A DNA stretch of 64,000 nucleotides from Bacillus pumilus (GCF_900186955.1 NZ_LT906438.1:186001-250000); one strand, 5' to 3'. Numbered from the stretch's first letter, positions 8,342-17,588 are shown. Made by a program: numbers and translations. Notes: generated from the sequence alone by a model not told the origin.

Positions 8342-9496
8342 GTGTTGAAGGGGTCTAGGGTTGAGTTAATTGATAGTTTGCGTGGTTTTAGTTTATTAGG
8401 TATTTTGATCGTGAATATGCTTATTTTTCAATATGATTATGATTTTGAGAAAATGTTTGATTCGAGTTTTTGGGGGCAGGAATTTGGCGTTTATGTAACG
8501 GAAATTTTGTTCCAGGGGTCGTTTTATCCGATTTTCTCCTTTTTGTTTGGATATTCTTTTATCAAGCTGATTGAATCTACGAAAGCTAAGGGACTCAATA
8601 CGAATGCCATTGTCGTCCGCCGAGGTTTTGGTCTGATTGTGCTTGGAATGCTGCATTACATCTTTATTTGGAATGGTGACATTCTTCTTTATTATGGAGC
8701 TTGTATGCTTTTCTTGATGATGTTTATGAGCAGCCGGATCAAAACAATGCTGATTTGGTCGGGTGTGTTAGGTGCATTGTCATTGGTGGTTTTGCCATAT
8801 CTGATGACCTTTGTTTATGGAAATGATGATTTGTTAACTGATGTGTATGCGAAGGGTGCATACGGTGATATTTTATTGAGCCGGATTACGATTGAAGACG
8901 ATATGATGATTGTGACCATTATTATGGCGATCGTGACCATTACGCTGATGCCAATCCTAGGTTTTCTATTCGGTACGATCATGGTGGGTCCATTTGCACT
9001 GCTTGGCATGGCTATTGGGAAAAAAGGTCATTTGACAGAAGTAGATCGAGGCATGGCTTATCGTAAAGGCTGGGTTGGGATGATTATCATCGGGCTCGCC
9101 TTAAAATGTGCGACGTTCATTGATGCTCCTTGGAGTGAAATGGTGATGACGTTAGGTGCCTATGTTCTGACGATCGGTTATATTCAAGCCTTTATTGTTT
9201 TTTACTATTCAAAGGCTGCTCAAGGGTTGAAACGTCTGCTTGCAGGGCTTGGCCGTTTGTCCCTTTCAAATTATTTGGCGCAGTCGATCATTTGTACAAC
9301 GATTTTCTATTCTTATGGACTTGGTCTATTTGGACAAATGGGATCAATGTTTGGACTGCTGCTCGCTGTCGGACTGTATACAGCACAGCTGTTCATCAGC
9401 TATCTCTATTTGAAAAAATGGAGAAGAGGTCCGGTGGAGTGGATGATGGGAAAATGGGTGTATTGGAGAAAAATTTTGTTGGGGAAGGCCGCATAG
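8342..9496 (+). CDS. DUF418 family multi-pass membrane protein
   Basis: A 384 aa integral membrane protein. It opens with the family mark RVELIDSLRGFSLLGILIVN and has about nine or ten transmembrane helices; the C-terminal region (GRLSLSNYLAQSIICT, then KKWRRGPVEWMMG) is the DUF418 domain proper, as in YeiB, YxaH and YrkO. Starts at GTG 8342, six bases from AGGAG. The molecular function of the family is not established; related acyltransferase-3-like folds suggest envelope work, but that is inference. Single gene, own terminator. Confidence 0.85.
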   Translation: MLKGSRVELIDSLRGFSLLGILIVNMLIFQYDYDFEKMFDSSFWGQEFGVYVTEILFQGSFYPIFSFLFGYSFIKLIESTKAKGLNTNAIVVRRGFGLIVLGMLHYIFIWNGDILLYYGACMLFLMMFMSSRIKTMLIWSGVLGALSLVVLPYLMTFVYGNDDLLTDVYAKGAYGDILLSRITIEDDMMIVTIIMAIVTITLMPILGFLFGTIMVGPFALLGMAIGKKGHLTEVDRGMAYRKGWVGMIIIGLALKCATFIDAPWSEMVMTLGAYVLTIGYIQAFIVFYYSKAAQGLKRLLAGLGRLSLSNYLAQSIICTTIFYSYGLGLFGQMGSMFGLLLAVGLYTAQLFISYLYLKKWRRGPVEWMMGKWVYWRKILLGKAA

Positions 9497-9518
9497 CTGA
9501 AAAGCTGTGCGGTTTTTT
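9489..9518 (+). terminator. Terminator after DUF418 gene
   Basis: CCGCATAGCT / AGCTGTGCGG stem (one mismatch), AAA-containing loop, then TTTTTT; it begins inside the coding end. Confidence 0.8.
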
Positions 9519-9560
9519 AGTTGAGTTGCAATCAAAAAATGGTTGATTATTCTTTCAATG

Positions 9561-9590
9561 TGTATATAATGTATATATAGTGTATATACA
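9561..9590 (+). promoter_or_regulatory. Palindromic operator/promoter of the GntR-ABC unit
   Basis: TGTATATAATGTATATATAG followed by TGTATATACA: overlapping inverted TGTATATA/TATATACA half-sites. It lies 45 bp before a YtrA-type repressor gene. YtrA-like regulators bind AT-rich palindromes in their own promoters, so autoregulation is the natural reading. Binding itself is inferred. Confidence 0.65.
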
Positions 9591-9634
9591 ATATTTCGTT
9601 CCAAACACTAGTACAGAAAAAAAGAGGTTTTTAT

Positions 9635-10006
9635 ATGCAAATTACGATTTCAAACCACTCTAAGGAGCCCATCTATGAGCAAATTACGAATCAAATTAAA
9701 TCGATGATTTTAACGGGTGAGCTGGCGGAAGGCGCGGCACTACCGTCTATTCGAAAGCTGGCGAAGGATTTGCAAATCAGCGTCATCACAACAAAGCGGG
9801 CATATGAAGAGTTAGAGAAGGCAGGATTTATTTATTCGATTGTCGGTAAGGGATCATTTGTTGCCGAGCAAAACCTAGAGGTCATGAGAGAGAAGAAATT
9901 GAAGGTGATTGAGGAACAGCTTGGAGCAGTTGTTACAAACGGCAAGGAATTAGGCTTATCTTTTGATGAATTGCAGCAGTTATTAAAGTTCTTGTATGAG
10001 GAGTGA
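9635..10006 (+). CDS. GntR family repressor, YtrA subfamily
   Basis: A 123 aa regulator. Residues 1-75 form the GntR winged helix (PIYEQITNQIKSMILTGELA, PSIRKLAKDL, VITTKRAYEELEKAGFI). The short C-terminal segment (about 45 aa) is the two-helix dimerisation region of the YtrA subfamily, with no ligand domain. ATG follows AGAGG. It is 5 bp from the ABC ATPase gene. Members such as YtrA and staphylococcal PmtR repress adjacent ABC exporters, often induced by envelope-active peptides. Confidence 0.88.
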   Translation: MQITISNHSKEPIYEQITNQIKSMILTGELAEGAALPSIRKLAKDLQISVITTKRAYEELEKAGFIYSIVGKGSFVAEQNLEVMREKKLKVIEEQLGAVVTNGKELGLSFDELQQLLKFLYEE

Positions 10007-10011
10007 GATGA

Positions 10012-10887
10012 GTGGAGCACGTGATTGAATTCAAAGGAGTATCAAAACGATTCAAGGACTTTTCTGTTCAGAATCTTGATTTACAGGTCAAAAAAGGCTT
10101 TGTTACAGGGTTTATTGGAGAAAATGGCGCTGGTAAGTCGACTACGATTAAAATGATTATGAATTTATTAAAACCAGATTCGGGTGAGATTAAAATCTTC
10201 GGATTAGATTACCGCACCCATGAAAAAGAGATTAAGGAACGAATCGGCTTTGTTTACGATGCTAACGTTTTTTTCCCAGGATTGAATTTAAAGGACATTA
10301 AACGAATTGTGGCACCTGCCTATAAACGCTGGGATGACCAGCTTTTTTATCAATATATTGAACAGTTTGGTCTGCCGTTGAATAAAGCGATCAAAACATT
10401 TTCAAAAGGGATGCAGATGAAGGCGTCACTTGCGATTGCGCTGTCGCATCATGCCGAGCTGATTATCATGGATGAACCAACTGCTGGGTTGGATCCGGTC
10501 TTTAGAAGAGAGCTGCTCGGCACGTTACAAGAATTGATGATTGATGGAAATCGAACGATCTTTTTCTCGACGCATATGACGACTGATTTAGATCGCATTG
10601 CGGATTATATTGCGTTTATACAAAATGGAAGATTGGTCTTTCAACAGTCGATTCATGAGGTGGCGGAGAATTATGCGCTGGTGAAGGGGAGCCTGGATTT
10701 ATTGGATCGAGACACAGAAAAGGCGTTTATCCATATTCAGCGTACGGCAGCCGGATTTGAAGCATTAACAGATCGGATTGATGAGGTGAAACTTATTTTT
10801 GGGGATGCTGTTGTGATTGAACCGGCGTCGCTTGAGGATATCATGTTTTATTTGAAAGGCGGGGTTGCGCATGTATCATTTAATTAA
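10012..10887 (+). CDS. ABC transporter ATP-binding protein (YtrB/PmtA-like)
   Basis: A 291 aa ATPase. Walker A GENGAGKST near residue 40, signature FSKGMQMKASLAIAL, Walker B LIIMDEPTAGLDP, switch His in STHMTTDL. The sequence resembles ATPases of YtrA/PmtR-controlled exporters. GTG start 10012 lies about 8 bp after GAGGAG. Its 3' end overlaps the permease gene. Role: it should power export by the next gene product under control of the upstream GntR repressor; substrate is not known. Confidence 0.85.
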   Translation: MEHVIEFKGVSKRFKDFSVQNLDLQVKKGFVTGFIGENGAGKSTTIKMIMNLLKPDSGEIKIFGLDYRTHEKEIKERIGFVYDANVFFPGLNLKDIKRIVAPAYKRWDDQLFYQYIEQFGLPLNKAIKTFSKGMQMKASLAIALSHHAELIIMDEPTAGLDPVFRRELLGTLQELMIDGNRTIFFSTHMTTDLDRIADYIAFIQNGRLVFQQSIHEVAENYALVKGSLDLLDRDTEKAFIHIQRTAAGFEALTDRIDEVKLIFGDAVVIEPASLEDIMFYLKGGVAHVSFN

Positions 10888-11476
10888 GCGTGATGTGATT
10901 TTGCAAAAGAAGCAGTTACTTATTTTTATTCCGTTTATCTTATTTTTTATTTTCATGGATGTCCATCCAGTATTGACGTTTCTAGTCGCTAGTGTCTTCA
11001 TTCCATTTAACACATACGCTTATGATGAGAAGGCAGAAACGAATATTCTATTAAATTCTTTGCCTTATACACGGAATGAAATTATTGCATCTCGTTATCT
11101 TGGTGCCGTTTTTTATATGGTCATTGCGATCGGGCTGACAAGTGTTGCTTTATTTAGTTTTGGGAAGCTGTTTTCGATGACGGATATTGCTCTTGGCAGC
11201 GGGTTGTTTTTATTGTTCGCGGCGTGTACGTTTCCATTGTTTTATATCTTAAAGCCTGGTTATATCACAACGGCAGTGCTCATTGGCTTTATCCTATTAT
11301 CTGCTATGGGACCGCCAGTTGTTCTCTATTTAGCAGAGCAATTCAGTGGGGTCACTGATTTTATGATGAATTTATCGATCCCTATTTTATATACGGGATC
11401 AACTGTGCTGATTATGCTCATCTACTTGCTGTCTTGGGGACTTTCTACTGCGATTTACCAGAGGAAAGTGTTCTAA
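10871..11476 (+). CDS. ABC-2 permease of the GntR-controlled exporter
   Basis: A 201 aa membrane protein with five or six helices of the ABC2_membrane_5 type: RDVILQKKQ at the start, the YDEKAETNILLNSLPYTRNEI loop, and TM segments to the end. Start taken at ATG 10871, overlapping the ATPase gene by 17 bp. A TTG two codons upstream is also open. Three-gene unit GntR-ATPase-permease ends at the next terminator. Confidence 0.8.
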   Translation: MYHLIKRDVILQKKQLLIFIPFILFFIFMDVHPVLTFLVASVFIPFNTYAYDEKAETNILLNSLPYTRNEIIASRYLGAVFYMVIAIGLTSVALFSFGKLFSMTDIALGSGLFLLFAACTFPLFYILKPGYITTAVLIGFILLSAMGPPVVLYLAEQFSGVTDFMMNLSIPILYTGSTVLIMLIYLLSWGLSTAIYQRKVF

Positions 11477-11500
11477 TTCAGATGATCACATCATTTTTAG

Positions 11501-11553
11501 AGAATCATTCATTTTGAGGTAAGACTTTCAAAATGGATGATTCTTATTTTTTT
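11501..11553 (+). terminator. Terminator after the GntR-ABC unit
   Basis: Long inverted repeat AGAATCATTCATTTTGAGG / CTTTCAAAATGGATGATTCT (minor mismatches) followed by TATTTTTTT. Confidence 0.8.
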
Positions 11554-11598
11554 GCATCTGGTGAAATTGACATACAGAAGAAAAGAGGTTATTATTAA

Positions 11599-11634
11599 TT
11601 AACATAATGTTAATAATTTTTAACATATTGTTAA
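11599..11634 (+). promoter_or_regulatory. Two tandem palindromes before the XRE gene
   Basis: TTAACATAATGTTAA at 11599-11613 (perfect) and TTAACATATTGTTAA at 11620-11634 (near perfect). Centres are 21 bp apart, two helical turns. They precede a small Xre regulator gene by 30 bp and are likely cooperative operator sites; which protein binds is inferred. Confidence 0.6.
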
Positions 11635-11664
11635 ATAAATCATCCTTTAAGAAAGGGATTTCAA

Positions 11665-11880
11665 ATGGAGATTAAAAATCGAATTAAGGTATTACGGGCA
11701 GAAAGAGACTGGACACAAAAGGATTTGGCAGAGAAGTTAGGTGTGACTCGTCAAACTGTGGCAGCGATTGAAAATGGTAAATATTCTTTGTCTTTAAAAT
11801 TAGCCTTTCAAATTGCTAGGACATTTGAAGTTGATTTGTATGACGTATTTCAAGAGGTCGACAAGGAGGAACCACAATGA
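11665..11880 (+). CDS. Small Xre/Cro-type regulator (YozG-like)
   Basis: A 71 aa protein that is almost entirely one helix-turn-helix: KNRIKVLRAERDWTQKDLAE, LGVTRQTVAAIENGKYSLSL, FEVDLYDVF. ATG has AAAGGG upstream. The stop overlaps the next start (ATGA). HTH plus small membrane protein pairs of this type are common in Firmicutes, where the membrane partner is thought to influence the regulator; that link is inference here. Confidence 0.88.
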   Translation: MEIKNRIKVLRAERDWTQKDLAEKLGVTRQTVAAIENGKYSLSLKLAFQIARTFEVDLYDVFQEVDKEEPQ

Positions 11881-12176
11881 TGACGACGATCATTCTTTAT
11901 TCTTTGATTATCCTTTCTATTTTAAGCACGGCCTTTCAATTTAAGAAAAACCGTGAATATAAACATGATGAACGAGGTCAATTTATTCTAGCGAAAGCAG
12001 GAAGTTTTTCTATTGTAGGTGTTGCTTTAGCTTATCTATTAGTTGTTATCATTCAATCTTTAGTCCATCAATTTTCATCTCCAACAGAATGGTTTTATAT
12101 AGCGATTACTTTTATGTATGTATCAAGTGTTTGCGCAAATACAATCGGCATCATCTATTGTGAAAGAAAATATTAA
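11877..12176 (+). CDS. Small membrane protein partnered with the Xre regulator
   Basis: A 99 aa protein with about three transmembrane helices (1-20, 42-63, 72-92) and a conserved-looking cytoplasmic loop NREYKHDERGQFILAKA. The KHDER motif is typical of DUF2178-like partners of Xre regulators. It overlaps the regulator gene by 4 bp. Function unknown; family assignment is tentative. Confidence 0.7.
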   Translation: MMTTIILYSLIILSILSTAFQFKKNREYKHDERGQFILAKAGSFSIVGVALAYLLVVIIQSLVHQFSSPTEWFYIAITFMYVSSVCANTIGIIYCERKY

Positions 12177-12231
12177 TTTTCATCGAGGGATGTAGGCTAG
12201 AGTTCTTCATCATGAAGGGAAGAGAAAACCA

Positions 12232-13179
12232 ATGAAAAAAATATTGAGAATCATGCTGATCTCCATAGGCACCATTATCACGGTCATGGTTGTTTTTCTA
12301 GCTACTGTTTATTTTGTAAACCTCATTAGTAATGAACGGGAGAAGGGGAAAATAGAAGCTTATGGGCAAAAGGTCTTGGTGGATGGGAAGCAAATGAATG
12401 TGCTCATTCAAGGCGATGGGAAAGAAACGATTGTACTTCTCCCAGGCTATGGAACTGCTTCACCAGTGCTAGATTTCAAGCCTCTAGTAGATGAATTATC
12501 ACCTTATTATAGAGTCGTAGTGATTGAACCATTTGGATATGGTTTAAGTGACGATACAGATAAAGTACGGACAAGTCAAAACATTGTAGATGAGATTCAT
12601 GAATGTTTGCAGAAGCTTAACATTAAAAAGTATACGTTGATGGGTCATTCGATCTCTGGCATTTATGGATTAGAATATGTGAATCAATATGAAAAAGAAG
12701 TCCAAGCGTTTGTTGGAATTGACAGCAGTGTTCCTAAGCAGGAGGATGCAGATGAATTGCCAGTCTCCAGCTTACAGCTGCTTCATCAATCCGGCTTTTA
12801 CAGATTGATAGTGAAAATGAATCCAGATCAACTGTTGATGCCTAAAGTGGATGATCAAACGAAAGATCAGATCAAAATGCTGACCTTTCAAAATTTCTTG
12901 AATGAAAGCCAAGCTAGTGAGGCAGAAAACTTTAGAAACAATTTTAAAAACGCTCAACGATTACATTTGCCTAAGAATCTCCCCGTTGTTTTCTATCTAG
13001 CGGATCAAACGGAGGAAGAAACACCAAGCTGGAAACCAATGCATGAAGATCTACTGAAAAATGTAGATCGCGGAAAAGTAGTTACTTTCAAAGGCGGCCA
13101 TTATTTGCATCATACGAAATCGAAGGAAATCGCAGCTGATTTTAGAGAATTTTTATCTAACATCGAGAGTCACCGTTAG
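12232..13179 (+). CDS. Membrane-anchored alpha/beta hydrolase
   Basis: A 315 aa protein: one N-terminal transmembrane helix (about 8-30), then an alpha/beta-hydrolase fold. The nucleophile elbow is GHSISG with Ser140, the oxyanion region LLPGYGTASP (69-78), and a likely catalytic His in GGHYLHH near residue 290. The helix suggests an outward-facing enzyme held in the membrane. Substrate cannot be told. Ends before a terminator; upstream site is weak (GGGAAG). Confidence 0.82.
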   Translation: MKKILRIMLISIGTIITVMVVFLATVYFVNLISNEREKGKIEAYGQKVLVDGKQMNVLIQGDGKETIVLLPGYGTASPVLDFKPLVDELSPYYRVVVIEPFGYGLSDDTDKVRTSQNIVDEIHECLQKLNIKKYTLMGHSISGIYGLEYVNQYEKEVQAFVGIDSSVPKQEDADELPVSSLQLLHQSGFYRLIVKMNPDQLLMPKVDDQTKDQIKMLTFQNFLNESQASEAENFRNNFKNAQRLHLPKNLPVVFYLADQTEEETPSWKPMHEDLLKNVDRGKVVTFKGGHYLHHTKSKEIAADFREFLSNIESHR

Positions 13180-13271
13180 TAATATACCTTCCCCGCATCA
13201 TCTAGTTACCCAAGTTTATCGAACAATATTTTCATTTTCTAGTGTTGAAAAATTTACAATTTGTACTTGAA

Positions 13272-13298
13272 GAGACCGTGTGAGCGGTCTTTTTTTTT
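13272..13298 (+). terminator. Terminator after the hydrolase gene
   Basis: GAGACCG TGTGAG CGGTCTT short stem followed by nine T. Confidence 0.8.
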
Positions 13299-13346
13299 AT
13301 TCTATACAAATCTTTAAGAACAGTTTATAATGAAAAATACAAATAT

Positions 13347-13367
13347 ACATACCAACGGTCGGTATGT
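13347..13367 (+). promoter_or_regulatory. TetR-type operator before the truncated TetR gene
   Basis: ACATACC-N7-GGTATGT perfect inverted repeat, with an inner ACC/GGT pair, 18 bp before the TTG start and about 15 bp after a TATAAT at 13326. This is the usual arrangement for an autoregulated TetR repressor. Confidence 0.65.
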
Positions 13368-13384
13368 AAAAGGGGGCGTTTTAT

Positions 13385-13612
13385 TTGGCCAGAAATAAAT
13401 ATCCAGAAAAGACAATCAAGCAAATTTTAGATGTGTCGACGAAGCTGTTTCAGGAAAAAGGATTTGAAAAGACGAGTTTGCAGGATATCATCCAAGAATT
13501 GAACATGTCTAAAGGGGCTATTTATCATCATTTTAAATCGAAGGAAGAAATATTACGTGCCGTGATGGAGAGGCAATTTCGTCGAAAGATTGATGTTTCT
13601 CAATTAGAATGA
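13385..13612 (+). pseudogene. TetR family regulator truncated after its DNA-binding domain
   Basis: A 75 aa product containing the whole TetR helix-turn-helix (TIKQILDVSTKLFQEKGFEK, TSLQDIIQELNMSKGAIYHH, FKSKEEILRAV) but ending 14 residues later, where family members continue for about 110 more residues of ligand and dimer domain. The stop is followed almost at once by the leader of the amino acid permease gene. A deletion that fused the TetR start to unrelated DNA is the likely cause. It could still be expressed as a DNA-binding fragment, but without a dimer domain strong operator binding is doubtful. Confidence 0.7.
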
Positions 13613-13662
13613 ACATTCTGATTTTTATTTTTTATGTTGTTTGTTGATGAGGGGGAAGAAAA

Positions 13663-15051
13663 GTGGCTCAAAAGGAATTAAAGAGAGGGTTAAGTGCCCG
13701 CCATATTCAAATGATCGCACTTGGCGGCACGATTGGTGTTGGCTTATTTATGGGGTCAGCCAAGGCCATTCAATGGACAGGTCCATCGGTTCTTCTCGCG
13801 TACGCAGTATGTGGTATCTTTATCTTTTTTATTATGCGTGCGATGGGAGAAATGTTATACGTTGAACCGAGTACAGGTTCATTTGCTACATTTGGTCATC
13901 AATATATTCATCCGCTTGCGGGGTATATGACAGCTTGGAGTAACTGGTTCCAGTGGGTCATTGTCGGGATGTCGGAAATTATTGCCGTAGGCGCTTATAT
14001 GAAATATTGGTTTCCAGAGCTGCCAGCGTGGATTCCAGGATTAATTGCGATGATTATTTTGGGAGCGGCCAACTTGATTTCGGTTAAATCGTTCGGTGAG
14101 TTCGAATTTTGGTTTGCAATGATCAAGATTGTGACGATTATTTTAATGATCATTGCAGGTCTAGGCATTATTTTCTTTGGATTTGGAAATGGCGGGACGC
14201 CTATTGGCTTGTCTAATCTGTGGGCGCACGGCGGGTTCTTTACAGGTGGATTTAGCGGATTCTTGTTTGCATTGTCGCTCGTCATTGCTGCCTATCAGGG
14301 TGTAGAGCTGATTGGGATTACAGCAGGTGAAGCACAAAATCCAGAAAAGACGCTGACCAATGCCATCAAAAGTATCATCTGGCGTATTTTGATTTTCTAT
14401 ATCGGTGCGATCTTTGTCATTGTGACAGTGTATCCTTGGGATCAGCTGAATACCCTTGGCAGTCCATTTGTGGCGACGTTTGCGAAAATTGGGATTACAG
14501 CAGCCGCTGGTATTATTAACTTTGTCGTCATTACAGCAGCGATGTCCGGCTGTAATAGTGGGATTTTCAGTGCGGGACGTATGCTTTATACATTAGGTGT
14601 GAATGGACAGGCGCCTGCTTTCTTCACCAAAATTTCAAAGAATGGTGTGCCGTATTTTGGGACATTCGCTGTGCTGATTGGTCTAGCGGTAGGAGTTGTC
14701 CTCAATTATGTTGCGCCACCAAACATTTTCGTCTATGTGTATAGTGCGAGTGTACTTCCTGGTATGGTGCCATGGTTTGTGATTTTGATTAGTCATATCG
14801 GCTTTAGAAAGGCGAAGGGATCTGCGCTTGATCAGCATCCATTCAAAATGCCGCTAGCGCCGTTTTCTAATTATCTTACAATCGGTTTCTTATTGATGGT
14901 GCTTGTATTTATGCTCATTAATCAGGATACGCGTATTTCTCTAATTGTGGCAATTGGGTTCTTGATTGTAGTAGCGCTTAGCTTTTATGTCTTTGGGATC
15001 GGGAAACGGAAGCCGATCGAAACAGCTTCTTCTGATCAAACGGTAAAATAA
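13663..15051 (+). CDS. AAT-family amino acid permease
   Basis: A 462 aa, 12-helix APC-superfamily transporter. TM1 holds the family signature [20 protein letters not shown]8-9 contain [23 protein letters not shown] start 13663 after GAGGGGGAAG. Closest remembered relatives are the AapA/YtnA/YbgF permeases of Bacillus, which import D-Ala, Ser or other neutral amino acids with protons; exact substrate is uncertain. Single gene between the truncated TetR and a strong terminator. Confidence 0.85.
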   Translation: MAQKELKRGLSARHIQMIALGGTIGVGLFMGSAKAIQWTGPSVLLAYAVCGIFIFFIMRAMGEMLYVEPSTGSFATFGHQYIHPLAGYMTAWSNWFQWVIVGMSEIIAVGAYMKYWFPELPAWIPGLIAMIILGAANLISVKSFGEFEFWFAMIKIVTIILMIIAGLGIIFFGFGNGGTPIGLSNLWAHGGFFTGGFSGFLFALSLVIAAYQGVELIGITAGEAQNPEKTLTNAIKSIIWRILIFYIGAIFVIVTVYPWDQLNTLGSPFVATFAKIGITAAAGIINFVVITAAMSGCNSGIFSAGRMLYTLGVNGQAPAFFTKISKNGVPYFGTFAVLIGLAVGVVLNYVAPPNIFVYVYSASVLPGMVPWFVILISHIGFRKAKGSALDQHPFKMPLAPFSNYLTIGFLLMVLVFMLINQDTRISLIVAIGFLIVVALSFYVFGIGKRKPIETASSDQTVK

Positions 15052-15053
15052 TC

Positions 15054-15089
15054 AAAGGCCTTGCGGGATGGACCGCAAGGCCTTTTTTT
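15054..15089 (+). terminator. Bidirectional terminator between permease and glpQ
   Basis: AAAGGCCTTGCGG / CCGCAAGGCCTTT perfect 13-bp stem, GATGGA loop, T run; its reverse serves glpQ, which converges 3 bp away. Confidence 0.92.
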
Positions 15090-15091
15090 GT

Positions 15092-15973
15092 TTAGAGTGA
15101 AGCTCTTACACGGTTAAAGACATCTGGAAAGTTGGTGAAAAGACCGGTGACGCCGTATTGCAGTAGACGGGTCATATCTGCTTCGTTGTTGACCGTATAT
15201 GGGTGGAGGAGGAGTCCGTGGCTTCTGACCTGCTGTACGTTTTCAAGTGTCAATGCTCTAAAATTCGGTCCGACACCCACTGCATAAGATTTGATGAAAT
15301 CGAGCTGATCATCTGTGATGGACGTCATTTGTGTTCTGTCTAATAGCTGTACTTTTGGAAGGCGTGGATCTAATTTCTGTAGTTTTAGCAGGCTGTCTTG
15401 ACTAAAGGATTGGATAATGACCTGCCCTTTTCTTGTGTGTTTCCCGAGAAGATGATGTTTTTTTAGGGTCGCCAATAGTTTTTCTTCCATTTGCGGATAG
15501 ATGTCTGGTTTTTTTGTTTCAATATAATAATTTTCTCGTTTACCGAAATAGCGCAGCACTTCATCTAATGTGAGGACTCGCTGTCCGATATAGTTGGCGT
15601 TTTGTCTGTCGGGATTGACTTCATTAAACCAAGTACCAGCATCAAGCTGTTTGATTTCGGCAAGTGTGAGGTCTTTGATCCAGCCCGTTCCGTTTGTGGT
15701 GCGGTCAACGGTTTCATCGTGCATGACGATGAGATGTCCATCCTTTGTCATTTGAAGGTCGAGTTCGAGGTAATCCGCATTCATCTTTGTGGCGAGTTTG
15801 TAAGAAGCCAGGGTATGCTCTGGTGCATACCCTGATGCTCCGCGATGTGCAACGGTTAGAATACGATCTGGAGATAAAAGATGTTCATGTGCTGATACGG
15901 TGGTCGGCACCCACGCAATAGACAGTAAAGCAAAAGAGAGCAACAAGAAAGCAAGTAATCTACTTTTCTTCAT
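15092..15973 (-). CDS. glpQ: Secreted glycerophosphodiester phosphodiesterase GlpQ
   Basis: A 293 aa enzyme with a signal peptide (MKKSRLLAFLLLSFALLS, cleavage near VSAHEH). The GDPD fold is shown by AHRGASGYAPEHT, then YLELDLQMTKDGHLIVMHD with the metal-binding Glu/Asp and His pair, and TNGTGWI. It hydrolyses glycerophosphodiesters outside the membrane to glycerol-3-phosphate and an alcohol, and can act on wall teichoic acid-derived glycerophosphate. It follows glpT in the same direction, 92 bp downstream, so the product is made next to its importer. ATG preceded by AAAGGAGG. Confidence 0.95.
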   Translation of the reverse strand: MKKSRLLAFLLLSFALLSIAWVPTTVSAHEHLLSPDRILTVAHRGASGYAPEHTLASYKLATKMNADYLELDLQMTKDGHLIVMHDETVDRTTNGTGWIKDLTLAEIKQLDAGTWFNEVNPDRQNANYIGQRVLTLDEVLRYFGKRENYYIETKKPDIYPQMEEKLLATLKKHHLLGKHTRKGQVIIQSFSQDSLLKLQKLDPRLPKVQLLDRTQMTSITDDQLDFIKSYAVGVGPNFRALTLENVQQVRSHGLLLHPYTVNNEADMTRLLQYGVTGLFTNFPDVFNRVRASL

Positions 15974-16065
15974 ATTTTATCCTCCTTTTACGGTAACTGC
16001 CTCCATCATAAGAAATAGATGTAAAGGGCATGTTGGGCGGATATGAATCTTTTATGTGATTTTCA

Positions 16066-17400
16066 TTAAGCTTGCTCTACGCGCTTCCCTGTATTCCAAG
16101 TCATCGCTAGGAAGACAATTGCAAGCACACAAGAACCAACCAATAAAATGAAGCCTCCTGTCCAGTCGTAATGATCCACGACGACGCCCATCATCGCATT
16201 GGCGAAGGCAGAGCCGCCAATATAACCGAAGAAGCCTGTGAGTCCAGCCGCAGTGCCAGCCGCTTTTTTAGGAGCGAGGTCAATGGCTTGAAGTCCAATG
16301 AGCATGACAGGTCCGTAAATTAAAAAGCCGATGCTGATGAGGGCAATGTTATCGACCATTGGATTGCCAGCAGGGTTTAACCAGTAAACAAGCACCGCAA
16401 TTAACACCCCAGCCATAAAGAGGACGCCTGCGGGTGCACGGCGGCTTCTAAAGAATCGGTCACTAATCCAGCCGCACAATAATGTGCCTGGAATGCCTGC
16501 ATATTCATAAAGAAAATATGACCAGCGTGAATGCTCTGGTGAAAAGCCCTTTGCTTCTGTTAAGTAGGTCGGCGCCCAGTCCACGACACCGTAACGGACG
16601 AAGTATACAAAGACGTTGGCAATGGCGATATACCAAAGGAATTTATTGTTGAGTACATACTTAAATAAAATCTCTTTCACTGTTAATTCTTTTTCTTGAT
16701 CTTCATACTGCTGTGCCGGATAGTCATTACGATATTCCTCGATTGGCGGAAGACCAGCGGATTGCGGGGTATCCCGGACGAGAATAATGATCACGAAGGA
16801 GACGATAATGGCAATGATGGCAGGGAAGAAAAAGATGCTTTTCCACGTCGCAAACAGCACAATCCCTAAGGTGATGAGCGGTGCAAGAATTCCCCCGCCG
16901 ATATTGTGAGCGACGTTCCATATGGACATTTTCGTTCCGCGTTCACTAACCGAAAACCAATGCGCCATCGTCCGTCCGCATGGCGGCCACCCCATGCCTT
17001 GGAACCAGCCGTTTAAAAACATGAATAAGAACATGATCCATACACTTGACGTCACCCATGGAAATGAGACAAATAGGATATTGATAAGGGCTGATAGAAA
17101 GAGTCCAGTGGCTAAAAAGTATCTTGGGTTACAGCGGTCTGAGATCATCCCCATGATGAATTTACTAAAGCCATAAGCGATGGAGACAGCTGCGAGTACA
17201 AAGCCTAATTCACTTTTCGTGAACCCTTCTTCCTGTAGATACGGAATAGCAAAAGCGAAATTTTTCCGCAGCAAATAGTAGCCCGCATACCCGATAAAGA
17301 TGCCTAAAAAGACTTGCAGCCGTAGCCGCTTATACGTCTCGTCTGTTTTGGCATCATCGAGCCTGTCGATATGCGGAGCGGGTTTAAACCATTTGAACAT
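16066..17400 (-). CDS. glpT: Glycerol-3-phosphate transporter GlpT
   Basis: A 444 aa, 12-helix major facilitator of the organophosphate:phosphate antiporter family. Marks are the N-terminal [20 protein letters not shown], the two phosphate-binding arginines expected in RKNFAFA and in the C-terminal half, and [18 protein letters not shown]. It imports glycerol-3-phosphate in exchange for phosphate. ATG has GAGGAGG upstream. First gene of the glpT-glpQ unit, with a cre-like box about 90 bp before the start, consistent with glucose repression as in B. subtilis. Confidence 0.96.
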   Translation of the reverse strand: MFKWFKPAPHIDRLDDAKTDETYKRLRLQVFLGIFIGYAGYYLLRKNFAFAIPYLQEEGFTKSELGFVLAAVSIAYGFSKFIMGMISDRCNPRYFLATGLFLSALINILFVSFPWVTSSVWIMFLFMFLNGWFQGMGWPPCGRTMAHWFSVSERGTKMSIWNVAHNIGGGILAPLITLGIVLFATWKSIFFFPAIIAIIVSFVIIILVRDTPQSAGLPPIEEYRNDYPAQQYEDQEKELTVKEILFKYVLNNKFLWYIAIANVFVYFVRYGVVDWAPTYLTEAKGFSPEHSRWSYFLYEYAGIPGTLLCGWISDRFFRSRRAPAGVLFMAGVLIAVLVYWLNPAGNPMVDNIALISIGFLIYGPVMLIGLQAIDLAPKKAAGTAAGLTGFFGYIGGSAFANAMMGVVVDHYDWTGGFILLVGSCVLAIVFLAMTWNTGKRVEQA

Positions 17401-17489
17401 AAAGATCCTCCTCTTGTCGTTGTCCGATTGACTGAAGCAAAAGTACGAGATCAGCGTTTGATCTTGTACTTTTTAAGAGACAAAAGAAT

Positions 17490-17503
17490 TGATAACGCTT
17501 TCT
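17490..17503 (-). promoter_or_regulatory. cre-like CcpA site upstream of glpT
   Basis: On the minus strand AGAAAGCGTTATCA matches the cre consensus TGWAANCGNTNWCA at 13 of 14 positions. It sits in a wider inverted repeat CAAAAGAA...TTCTTTTG. Confidence 0.65.
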
Positions 17504-17588
17504 TTTGTACTCCCATCATATCGGATGGAAGAGACGTTTATGATGAGGCTTTTGTCATAATTTTGGAAAAACAGTTCATCAAGTAACG

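Noticed and set aside
13641..13930. Two open frames at the start of the amino acid permease gene
   Set aside because: Out-of-frame shadows of the permease; the 13663 frame carries all family motifs.
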